Source: Aquila chrysaetos chrysaetos (Eukaryota > Chordata > Aves > Accipitriformes > Accipitridae). From it: DNA of 64,000 bases. Below the pieces are notes generated by a model. That model made no database searches. It saw only the letters and a list, made by a program, of their open reading frames with translations, and was not told the origin of the DNA. Made by a program: the position numbers and the translations under genes. The stretch lies in NCBI RefSeq assembly GCF_900496995.4, contig NC_044024.1:310001-374000 (forward strand), written 5' to 3'. Shown here piece by piece: positions 51,439 to 60,840 of this stretch (positions within the stretch are counted from its first letter, which is position 1; each line of letters begins with the position of its first letter).

Positions 51439-54400
51439 CTGAAACAAGAGAGACACTATTGAGAAGAATGACTAAATCAGAAGTCATTTGATTTACATCT
51501 TAGTCAAAGACAAAATGTACCACATATAATCTGTGGAACAGCAAAATTTATATTAATCTAGTGAGGACCTGGGAGGCTCTGAAAGACACTAGAAAGTAAC
51601 ATTAAAAGAATTGCATACACAAAAAGAAGCAATAAACAGTTAACATTGGTACCATAAACTCTCATGGCATTAGCATATTATACTCAGAAGAGTTACCAGC
51701 AGACAGTCTAGCCTTTAGAAAGTAACTACCAGTAATAATTGGGGAAAATGGCAATGTGTGAAGCTACAGATGGCTAAGGTAGGTCTCTGAATAGGAAAGC
51801 AGTATGACAGGATTAAAGGTTGAGATTAGGACAGAGCAGAAGATGTGTTTGTATAATTGTAAGCAAATAGGAATTGCACAAAATAATGCTTGGATAAGCA
51901 CTGGGATGTGTTTCTTAAAAAGAAAGGCATGTATAGAAGGAACTTATCTCAAAAGAAGAGCTGGGAATTCCTGTCCTTTGCCTTGTGAAATAATGGTGGG
52001 AATTTACTACAGAGACCAGTTTTCCCACAGCACCTGCAAGGCAGAGTGAAGGACCCAGAATATCTTTCTTTCATTCTAACATATTAAAGAACAGACTCTT
52101 GCTACCTCCCTCCTGCACCAAAATGTTAATGTCCTCATGCTGCTAAGTAAATGGGCTGTCAAGGTATTCAGGTCCTCCCCCTGCCAAGTCAAAGAAATCT
52201 TTGGCTTTTCACTGAGCAAAGAGGCTTTTTGGAAACAGACATCAGCCCTCAAAGTCTTCTTAACGTCCCAGATGAAAAACTGTACTCACAAAGTGACTTC
52301 ATAGAGAGGTTCTGGGAAAAAAAAAGGGGAATCGAAGATGTGCATCGACATGTTTTATGTCTCACAGAAAAAAAACCCCAGCTGCTTCCAGGTATTCCCA
52401 CCTTCCGGAATCACCCTCCCAGCCTGCCTCTCCCCACAAGGGACGGGCTGGGGCCGATGGGGCCGGGGGGGACGGGGATGGGGACGTCGGGGATGGGGGA
52501 GGGTCGGTCCGTCCGTCCGTCCGTCCGTCCGTCCGTCCGTCCGCCCTGCCCTGCCCCCCCCCCCCCCCCCCCCCCCCCTCGGACCCGCCCCTCCCGCTCG
52601 CGACCCCCCTTTCTCGCCACCGCCCCCGCCCCCTCGGACCCGCCCCTCCCGCCCGCGACCCCCCTTTCTCGCCACCGCCCCGCCCCCGGCCCCGCCCGGC
52701 CCCGCCCGGCCCCGCCCCGGCCCGCCGCTCACCCTCCCGGTTTCGCCGCCGGCGCAGCAGCGCGGCCGGGAGCGCCACGAGCGCGGCCCCGCCCAGCGCG
52801 GCCGCCAGCGCGTAGAGGGACGGGGGCGGCGCGGCGGGCGGGGGACCTGCGGGTGGAGGAGAGAGCGCCGTGAGGGCGGCGGAGGCAGAGGCCCGCCGAG
52901 CCCCCCGCCCCCGGCCGCCCTCGGCGGAGCCCCGGGGCGGGGGGGGGCGTTCGATACCCGCGGGGAACCGGCAACTGCGGCCAAACCCCGGAGAAACCGC
53001 GCAGGCCGGAGCTGCGGTCAGCGGCGGCGCGCCCGGACCCTTTCGGGCAGAAGGGCAAAGCGAACCGCGGGCAGTCGTTGAGCTCCCGGGGGGCGGGGGG
53101 AGCACGGCGGCTCCCGCCCGGGGGAACCCCCGGTGTTTGACAGCCCCGGGGTTCGTTCCCGGCGGCGGCCGGGTTCGGGCCTTCGGTCTGCGGGCGGCGT
53201 TCGCCAACCTGGCCCTCGGCAGCACGGGTCCCCTCACCTGTGGCAACGGGCGGCCCCTCCGAAACGGCATCCCTCCCGGCGGCCTGCTTCGCGGCGGGCG
53301 CATCTGCCAAAGCGTGAGGGTGAATGAGTCGTAACGCTCCCCGGAGCTGCCCTGCGGCCTCGGCAGAGCCGGGGTTGCTCCGCCAAGCAGCAGCGGGGCG
53401 GGCAGCGGTCTCCCGGCTGCCCAGCGCTGGGGGTCACCGGCACAGCTCTCCTGAGCTGGAGGCGACCGCTGCCCTGAAGCTGCCTGCCCTGGTTTGACGA
53501 GTGATGCCGTGAAAAGCCAGGCTCAGGCTTCACAAGCACGCTGCTTTGATTCTCTTGGGTCTGAGGTGGATGGGAAGAAAACACCCACTGGACCTGCTCT
53601 CGGGGTGACGGGCCAGATTTTTATCCCTGACGTGTCATCCTGTGCGTGTTCTGCAGGCAGCCTGTGGCACCCACGTCCCCCCCTCCCCGGCCGTTGCCCC
53701 TGGGGCTCCCTGGCAGCCCTGGCTGACATGTCACGTCTCTGTGCACCAGCACTTGTGGCTGGCTACACCACGGCCAGGGAATGCTTTGGCTTTGTCTTGC
53801 TGGGACTGATCTGGGTTTCCACAGGATTTTCTCACTTCATCTCTCCTATGGTGACTCCCTGGCTGGTCTGGGGGGGGGGGGGGGGGGGGTGTTGCCATCG
53901 GCAGCTGCACCTTAAGGCTCCCTGACACATGGAGCCCCAAGCCAGGCTTCTTGCCCCAGGTGACCTCCCCCTGAAGCTGTGCAACCCCCAGGTTTCCCAG
54001 GCCGTGGTCCCTCTAGCACTGGCTCTGCTGCTGTCCCTGGGGTGGGGCTCTGACCCAGGTACCCACAGCTGAGCACCTGCACCCCGGGGATGGGGTGGAC
54101 TGTTTCTATCCCACCTGCAAAGAGGATCCACAGCCCAAAAGGAATGTCAAGTGGATTTGTCTCGCTCACCTTCTGTCACTCACAGAGTGCCAGGGTTTTG
54201 CACCCCTTCCCCTGCAGCCCAGGTCACTTACCCGTGGGCACTCGCTGGGGCGCACCGCCTCGGGGGGTGAATGGGGGTCTGGTGTGCCTGCTGGTCCCCG
54301 GGCTGGGCTGCTGTGTGACTGGGGACTCTGCGGGAAAGACTGGTCATCAGGCCATTTCCCCCACTCCCTGTCTGCAGTACAAGCCATGTAAGAGCAAGAT

Positions 54401-57400
54401 GTGCCAAGGGCAGGAGCCAGCCTCCTATCCTGCACAGTCCTGAGCCCAGAGGGACACAGGGGACATTTTCCTGACCCCTTCTGAAGCAGGGAGGATGCCA
54501 GCCCCTGTGGTTTCTTCTCTAGGTAGGAAACAAAACGCAGTTCATATTTGGCATTATGTGTCTGATCCTGCTATGAAAGAGGAAACTCCCTGCCTCACTC
54601 CTGTGCAGCAGAGATGAGGAGCTCTAAGCTGTGGACTCACCTCTCACCGTCAGCTGAACGGCATCGCTCTGCTGCACAGCCCTGGCCCCAACCCTGTTTT
54701 CGGCCTCACAGTAGTACTTCCCGGTGTCGGAGGGCTGCAGGCTGTCCCACGCCAGCTCGGCCTGGCTGCTCAGGAGCAGGGCTTTCCCTCCCGGCACGCT
54801 CCTGAACCAGCGGTAGCTGATGGGGGGGGACCCGTTGGCCACACAGGTCAGGCTGGCCCTGGCTCCTGGCGGGAAAGTCAGTCCCGGCTCGCTGGCCCTG
54901 ATGACGGGCTTGGTCGCTGCAACTGGAAGACAAAGCAGATGGGGCCCAGGTCACGCTGGCCCTGGTCGCGGTGGGGAAGGTTCCTCCCCACCTGCCATGG
55001 CAGTTCTTGCTCTGGCTTTCAGTGCTTTCCCAGGAGGAAGAGGGGCACCGCTCTCACGACACCTCTCTGCACAGGTTAAGCTCAGTTAACCCGTGCCTAA
55101 AGCCAGGTTTACACCAGCTATGCCACCGTTGCTGCTGCCGATCACGCAAGTCCTGCTCTGTTGAGTGGGTGCCCCCCTTACAGAAGGACAGTTCTTTCTA
55201 GCGGACACTGAGGACGCTTGGGAAGGGGAGAAAGCAGATTTGGCTAGTACAACGCCCACTTGCTGTCCCACTTGCTACAAGAACCAGAGATGCTGGCTAC
55301 CTGCACAAAACCAAAACCAGATGTGGATGTTATCTCAAGCACCACAGGTTCAAGTGGCCCATGAGCAGATCCAGATTAGGGTGCGTACTAACTGATCCCC
55401 CTTCCCCAGTCCATCCCTACACCTCCATGAGTGGAGAAGAAGGGCTAACACAGCAAGGGAGGAGGATGCCTCAACACCCAGCCTGGATGTGGGTAGACAG
55501 TATGGTGTTAAAGAGTATTCCCACAAGCTGCTGCTTCTCCGGCATGCTCTGTGGATTAGACTGGCTACACAAGAGCAGGGCTTTATTGCTGGATTTACCT
55601 TTGACAACTTTAACCGTAGTGGTCACCTCCTTTGTTATCAAGCTGTTATTTTTAGACCTCCAGATGACTTGACAGGTGTAGTGTCCACTGTCGGGGATTT
55701 CAAGGTTCTCGATTAGGAGTGAGGCGTCCCCTGGGCTGTGCTTTGGGACGCTGACCCGGTCTCGGAACTGAGACAACAAGACATGGTCACCAGAATCGTC
55801 CCTCCGAAAGATGGTAGAGGTGCCATAGTCTCGCTCCATGCTCCAGATGAGCGTTTGCTGTGTGAAACCCTCTGAGGGCATGTAGGTACACGGTAAAGTG
55901 GTGGATCTCATCCATGTGCCCTTGATCTCTTGGACACCAGACAGATCCAGCAGGGCTGCAGGGAACAACAGTTGAAAGGAAGAAATAAGAACAGAGCAGA
56001 CAAGGAGAACATCCTTAGCATAGGTGGGAATCACTAGGAGGTGGAAGCCAGCATGCGGCCACATCTTAGATGTGCTGTAGACGACAGCCAGCTAAACCAG
56101 GGCCTGTCCCCACCTCACTGAGCATAGGGAAGTGAACAGTTGCTTCGACCTCATGGCTATTTTTATTGTTTCTCTCTGGACACTTGCCAGTTCTCAATTC
56201 CTTCTCAGTACAAAGAGGCACAAATCCTGCTCCTGGTGGCAGCATCACAGCTACAGTCTTCACAAAACCTTAAGGAGCATCTCTTATTCCTGCTCTCTAG
56301 CCCCAATCTTTACACCCTACTTCTGCTGCTTGGCTTTCTGCTTACACTTGCACATGATGAGTCAAACAGCAATGGCCTCCCCCCACTGACATGGGATGCT
56401 CTGACAACACGACTTGCAGTGTTGACTTCTACATTCTACATGGGAGGAAGGATGAACAAAGCAAGTTTACTGCTTCACTGCAATTAACAATGAATGCAAC
56501 ATGCTTGCATTCATTAACATCACTATTTTTTTATGCAACTTCCCTGGTGCTCACAGGACCCAGCAGTAGCTGTGTGGGCAGAAGCACTTCTCTTTGCAAC
56601 AGCCTGTCCCAGAGCTAACAGGAGGTGCCAGCTGGGGGAAGGCAAGTATCTGTGGATCTGTGTCCATGAGGACAGCCAAGGGGACTGCTGGGACTGAGCA
56701 TAGTGGAAGCTTGTTTCTGAAATGGAGCTTTGGTTTTCCTTTATCAGATGACTTTGAGAGGGCAGGCACAACTCCATTCTTCAAATCTCACATCCCATTC
56801 AAACACAGCTCCTTGATGTATAAGCTTTTAAAGGTTTTCCATTTCTTTTCTTCCTCTTTTCATAGACTCCCACCAAGAAAAACTAAGAAGGGCGAAAGCT
56901 ATTTAGAAAACTGCTCAGAAATACACTCAAGGCATTTGGTGTGCTCAAGTTCAAGTATGTTTGCTATGCATTGTATTCATCTGGACACAATTTTGTTTAA
57001 ACATCTCTCCTGTATTGTTTTGCATTGCTGTGTGCCGTGAAATAGCTGCCAGTTTCCACTGGTTGCCTGCAGAGCAGCTGCACTCTGTATGTGACCAATT
57101 TCAACATTAGCAGGGATGATTTCAAAGGAGGGCTGATTGGAAGGAATGGGAGAAACTCAGCATTTTTTAAAGAAATATTTCCTCCCAGTGACACTTCTTA
57201 AACTGGGATGTAGTCTTCTAGACAAACAATGTGAATTCTCCCACTGGAGGGAAATAGAGCTGGACCAGGCAAAAACCTGAGGGGCTGTGTTAGAGATTAG
57301 AAGACTGATCAGAAGGATTTGTATTATCTATAATGCATGCTAATGGAAAAAAAAGTTGAACTCTCATATTCTGGCCCATCTGCTAAAACAGCTGAGCATC

Positions 57401-58612
57401 TTCCTTCCTAGCCTGCCAGCACCAGCTGTCCTGGTGGCATGGAAGCACCATGCAGGCAGGAGCCTTTAGAGATCTGCTCTGAAGTACTGGACCTGGAACA
57501 GCAACAGTGGACCAAACACAATCTTTTTGCTTTAGCCTTAGAAGACTTCAGATCTGACCTAGATTTCTTGGATCATACCTGCTTCAACCAGATAAGCACC
57601 CTGCCAAGCACTCAAGTGGGCACAGGAGAAGAGGGGGTGGATTTTGTGGTACACAGCTCATTCTCACAATCTGCCCACTGAGACCACAGCTCCTCTGGGA
57701 AGTGCTTCTTGTAAGTAGCAAATTACCTGAATTTAGCTGGATTTGGCTCTACCCATACCCTCTTACCCCGCTCCCCCTTTCCCCTCCGCCCCAGAAAGGC
57801 ACTGGTTATGTTCAGCTGCATTAACTCACAAGAAGTCGCTTGAAAGACAGATCCCATAAATCTGCAAAGCTGTTTTTTTCTGATGAAATGGGGGACTTAC
57901 TTTAACCCATTTTTCTAAATGTCAGGAGCAATTCTGTGCTTCTGTGTGCAACTTGTTAAAGCACCTTTTTCCTGTCTCCCAAAACTTTCCTCTGCCGGTG
58001 TCAGTGTCGAAAGTGCCCTGGGAGGGGCCATATGCCTCATGGGCATATGAATCAAAGCAAAGATACCAGTGTCACCTCTCCTAATGCACCTAGAGAGTCA
58101 GCAGATCAGGAGAGACCAAACAGAATCATGTGTGTGCCCGCACTTAGTCTCACAATTACAGCTCCTCTTCTTCCCAGGACCACGCTAGCAGACAATGGTG
58201 ATGCATTATTAAACTCTAGAAGAATGCATATTCCAGCTTCACAAAGGCTGTTTTGGAAGCTAACTCACCAGAGCAGGTCCTCTCCAAGGGACTTGAACAA
58301 TCCTCTTTTGTTCTTGCTTTTGGGCATAGGAGCTGACCTTTTGCCCAATACTGGTCCGTTTGTACCAGTCTTAAAAGCACCTTTTTGTATCTGCTACCAA
58401 AAGAGACTTGTGAATTCTCAGGCTCTATTTTTCATACAAGAAACTAAAGACTTTCCACGCTTGACAATTTTTAAAAATTAAGACACTATAATTCAAAAGA
58501 TTTTCCCTACCCTCTTAGTAGTCTGATTTGTTCTTACACATTGAAGTGTTTACTCACCGTTGCAGCTGATGAAAGCCATCACAAACACCACTATCCGCAC
58601 AACTTCTCCCAT
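51234..58612 (-). CDS. VSIG4: VSIG4/CRIg: V-set and C2 immunoglobulin-domain complement receptor (six coding exons)
   Basis: Macrophage surface receptor; in mammals it binds C3b and iC3b, clears opsonised particles, inhibits the alternative-pathway convertase and dampens T cells. Coding exons, minus strand: 58612-58558, 55955-55599, 54922-54641, 52846-52733, 52311-52290, 51438-51234. All introns are GT-AG and phases agree, giving 1,035 nt (344 residues plus stop) against about 399 residues in human. Order: signal peptide (about 1-19); V-set domain with Cys41, Trp56, DSGHYTC at 107-113; C2-type domain with Cys164, Trp176, DTGKYYC at 203-209; short Pro-rich stalk; membrane helix about 241-262; RRRR stop-transfer at 263-266; cytoplasmic tail with Tyr273, Tyr330 and Tyr341. 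Family signature: LPCTY, SSGD-like DSGDH, PGDASL and SPPISYRW all have direct counterparts in mammalian VSIG4. The shorter length comes mainly from the stalk and tail. Neighbour MIR223 converges on it. Expression is not testable here; the gene appears intact. Confidence 0.93.
52290..52311 (-). CDS. VSIG4: VSIG4 exon 5, 22-nt microexon with a tyrosine motif
   Basis: The acceptor is a long pyrimidine run ending in cccag; the donor is ACTTT|GTGAGT. The 22 bases complete Glu270, then encode Pro-Leu-Tyr-Glu-Val-Thr (271-276) and two bases of Phe277. The resulting EPLYEVTF corresponds in position to the EHVYEAAR-type segment just after the basic stop-transfer in human VSIG4, as I recall it. Phase 2+18+2 is exactly what exons 4 and 6 require. 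It is far too short to appear in ordinary open-frame lists. Confidence 0.8.
52507..52542. repeat. (GTCC)9 microsatellite
   Basis: Nine perfect tetranucleotide units in VSIG4 intron 4. It is followed after 11 bases by a C25 run. Confidence 0.95.
52554..52578. repeat. C25 homopolymer
   Basis: Twenty-five uninterrupted C on the plus strand (G25 in the VSIG4 pre-mRNA). It lies in intron 4 between the microsatellite and a tandem duplication. Confidence 0.92.
52579..52683. repeat. Two-copy 55-bp tandem repeat
   Basis: The unit starting tcggacccgcccctcccg occurs at 52,579 and again at 52,634 with only a few differences (gctcgcgacc versus gcccgcgacc, and a length change in the C runs). It is followed by short ggccccgcccggccccgccc repeats up to the exon 4 donor. 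Confidence 0.9.
52733..52846 (-). CDS. VSIG4: VSIG4 exon 4, stalk, membrane helix and stop-transfer
   Basis: 114 nt, acceptor cctccacccgcag, donor GGGAGG|GTGAGC. It encodes Gly232 (completed) to Glu269. A Pro/Ala stalk is followed by the helix SLYALAAALGGAALVALPAA and RRRR. The helix has no charged residue and has a Pro near its cytoplasmic end. The exon is extremely GC-rich because it sits inside a CpG-dense block; the Ala-rich helix partly reflects that. Its phases fit exons 3 and 5 exactly. Confidence 0.88.
53870..53889. repeat. G20 homopolymer
   Basis: Twenty uninterrupted G on the plus strand, in VSIG4 intron 3. It has the opposite polarity to the C runs further left. Confidence 0.92.
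54641..54922 (-). CDS. VSIG4: VSIG4 exon 3, second (C2-type) immunoglobulin domain
   Basis: 282 nt, acceptor tttgtcttccag, donor AGAG|GTGAGT. It encodes residues 138-231 plus the first base of codon 232. Cys164 pairs with Cys209 and Trp176 is the core residue. SPPISYRW at 169-176 is nearly identical to the mammalian SPPISYIW. Presence of this exon means the locus can make the long, two-domain form of CRIg, the form primates have and mice lack. Confidence 0.94.
55599..55955 (-). CDS. VSIG4: VSIG4 exon 2, V-set immunoglobulin domain
   Basis: 357 nt, acceptor gttgttccctgcag, donor AAAG|GTAAAT. It encodes residues 19-137 plus the first base of codon 138. The disulfide pair is Cys41-Cys113. Landmarks include GTWMRSTTLPCTY, IFRRDDSGDH and PGDASLLIENLEI. 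Asn121 is a possible N-glycosylation site (NNS). In human VSIG4 this domain carries the C3b-binding face. Confidence 0.95.
58558..58612 (-). CDS. VSIG4: VSIG4 coding exon 1, signal peptide
   Basis: ATG at 58,612-58,610 in a reasonable context (gagaATGG) opens 18 codons, MGEVVRIVVFVMAFISCN, a hydrophobic signal peptide. One extra base G is completed by exon 2 (G|CC, Ala). The donor is CAACG|GTGAGT. I chose this start because the frame joins the V-set exon in phase and the hydrophobic core follows directly. Intron 1 is about 2.6 kb. Confidence 0.88.
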
Positions 58613-60329
58613 TCTCCCAGAACTGCAGGTCCGTCCTCCTTTCCCTGCACTTTGTGAGAGCCCCCCACACTCCTGGGACCAGAATGCAAGTGAAGGACAC
58701 TTCCCTTTCTTCTGTCCTTTGTCATCTAGGATCCTCTTTCTGAAATATCACGAGTCCATTTCACTGCTGAATTAGGTGGAGGGTAAAGGATGGACAAAGA
58801 CTATATGGATCTTCCCAGTTCCATTTCATATTCCCCTGTCCCCACCCACTTCTCTTACCATTGTCTTGACTTTTCTGACTAGTGCTCTTCTTTATTCTTC
58901 ATAATTGTGTGTTTCTTTTTTTCTTTCTTTTTTTCCTTTCTTCCACATTTGCATTCACTTCACAGTGAAAGAGCTTTATGATGACTACACAGTCAAGCAC
59001 TCGGTAGCAAGGGAAAGCAAACTTGAGGAGCTAGCTTGTGAAGCAAGAATTCAGTTCCCTCTGACTTGTGTGTGTGATGATATTGCTCAGCAGAGTGCTC
59101 AGCATCTCTTTCCATTGTACATGAGGGCTCAAAATGGGGCATCCAGAAATGGAAAAGCACAGGTCTGAGTACACTGACTCACCTAACACCACGCAGGAGC
59201 ATGAGGCAGAGACCAACTTGTTGATGCTCAATTCCATTTCCTTAGTGTCTTCTCCTGCTGATGGTACTCAGCTCTTCCACCATGCACATGTACCAACTTC
59301 TACAGCAACACACTGTCTGAGGGCAACCCCGTTCACCTTCTGAGTAGGTCAGTCTGTGACCTGAGTGAGGAAGAAAACCAGCCCTAGTTCCTTTGCCAAA
59401 GACTCTGAGCCTTTTAGACCAGAAAACTTAGCACGCCACTTCTACTGCTTTCTTCTGTTTTAACAGAAAATGTGTAGAGAAGAAGTATTAAAAAAACCAG
59501 CATCCTGCTCTTTACTATGATAGGAATTTCCCTGCAGAAGCTCCATTTTCTACCACCTGCCCAGAATCTGTGCCCTATTGCAGTGCAGCTACAGATGTAG
59601 TTATACCGACGAGGGCCATGGAGAAGATGCATGAGGAAACGAAAGGTTAACAAGCTAGAGTCAGCCACATTTAATGTTACACAAGATTTTACCATCTACC
59701 GGTGATCAGATGGTCACTGCCTGGTACTCTGATTTTCACAGCATCACAGACTATCTTGGTACACATTTCTGCTGCAATAGTCCAAGCTCATGGGCAAAAG
59801 TCAGCATGTTTCATGCCATGCAAGCACATGCAGTGTTTTCTAAGGAGGTGACTTATGGCTGGTGCCAGAGGGACTTTAATCCAGGAGACATTCTGGCTAT
59901 GCTCTGTAGGGGTATCTTTGAAAGTACATTCAGTTATCAATAGGTGTTATGCACAGGATTAGTATGTGCCTGCTCATTATTACCAAAAGGAGGAGGAATT
60001 ACAGAAGATAAGAAACATGTATAAAAGCAAATCTACTGACCTAGTGAATTCTGTTATAGGCTTTTAATCAGTCACTAAAGCAACTTTTTGGCATTTATTC
60101 AATAGACATGCCTTAGCATACAGTTTTAACAACTGCACCAGGAGAATAGTATCTTTGAGCAGGAGGCAGATGTGTCTGAAATACAGGGAGACATTTTCTG
60201 TTGGAGCTGGGAGGGAAAGGTAATTGGTGTACTTTTGCCACAGCTACATCCTGTCATGACAGATACCTGTTTGCTTTAGCTGACATGTTTACATTGCAGC
60301 TGAGCTCAGACTGTTCTCTGGACATGCTG
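58613..60329. other. VSIG4 5' flank and spacer
   Basis: Contains the VSIG4 5' UTR and proximal promoter next to 58,612, then AT-rich spacer. No CpG island and no recognised exon. Open frames here are short and lack domains. Confidence 0.45.
58698..58710 (-). promoter_or_regulatory. Possible PU.1/ETS site upstream of VSIG4
   Basis: On the minus strand the text AGAAAGGGAAGTG lies about 90 bases before the VSIG4 start codon. It resembles the purine-rich PU.1 element (AAAGAGGAAGTG). VSIG4 is macrophage-restricted and such promoters are commonly PU.1-driven and lack CpG islands, as here. The transcription start is not known, and an ETS core is common by chance. Confidence 0.3.
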
Positions 60330-60429
60330 CCATTCATCAATGATGGCTTGTTCCCTCTCTGCACAGGACAATGAAAACAAAGTCAGTAAACTCATGGGAA
60401 CTGTGCAGGTCTCGTTTCAGTCTTTGGGT

Positions 60430-60700
60430 GGAGGCACGTCCACACTTGGATGGCTTGCTGAGTGCGGTTTCAGTTGAGCTCTGCTTATTGCTGCAGTAAT
60501 ACTCGCCTGTGGCAAGCATGTGCAGCCTGGAGCAAAAAGCTGAATGTGGTGTGGCAAGACCTGGTACAACAAATTCATACGAGTTCCAGGCTAAGAGCTA
60601 CCACCAGCTGTCATCCTGCCCAGGAAGACAACGGAGGCAGCAGCAACCCCCTTTCTTGCAGAGCATGTCCTTGCTGGTGCAGCGGAAACTTGATTTTTAG
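60430..60700 (-). pseudogene. Degraded immunoglobulin-like domain
   Basis: On the minus strand one frame reads SAFCSRLHMLATGEYYCSNK with the Cys codon at 60,493-60,495. The motif LxMxxTGEYYC is the F-strand signature of immunoglobulin domains of the Fc-receptor-like type (compare L-R-L-E-D-T-G-E-Y-Y-C); the usual Asp is Ala. Upstream in the same direction is SSFRCTSKD, a possible B-strand Cys, but it is followed by an in-frame stop (tag), and the two halves are separated by frame breaks. No membrane segment follows. It is probably a decayed exon of an immunoglobulin-superfamily gene next to VSIG4. A chance resemblance is possible. Confidence 0.3.
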
Positions 60701-60817
60701 TGCCTTTTCTTCCTGACTTTGCTGAAGCTACCAGTGTGGTACTAGTTCATACTGCCTGTACCCCATCTGCCCACTATGCCACCAAGAAGCCATTAGCTGT
60801 GTTTAAATCCTGCCCAA

Positions 60818-60840
60818 AAGCAAGCAAGCAAGCAAGCAAA
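60818..60840. repeat. (AAGC)n microsatellite
   Basis: Five to six AAGC units on the plus strand, running into an A-rich stretch (aaacaaaaaag). Confidence 0.9.

Larger units (their letters stand above)
52440..53335. other. CpG-dense GC block around VSIG4 exon 4
   Basis: About 0.9 kb of very GC-rich sequence with many CpGs. It covers exon 4 and parts of introns 3 and 4. Several frames are open on both strands for 100-300 codons; apart from exon 4 none resembles a protein. It might be an internal CpG island or an effect of GC-biased conversion near minisatellite-like repeats. A promoter role is possible but there is no direct sign of one. Confidence 0.6.

Noticed and set aside
52151-52873. Long plus- and minus-strand frames around VSIG4 exon 4
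   Set aside because: They run through microsatellite, homopolymer and tandem-repeat DNA. Only the 114-nt exon 4 segment has splice sites and homology.
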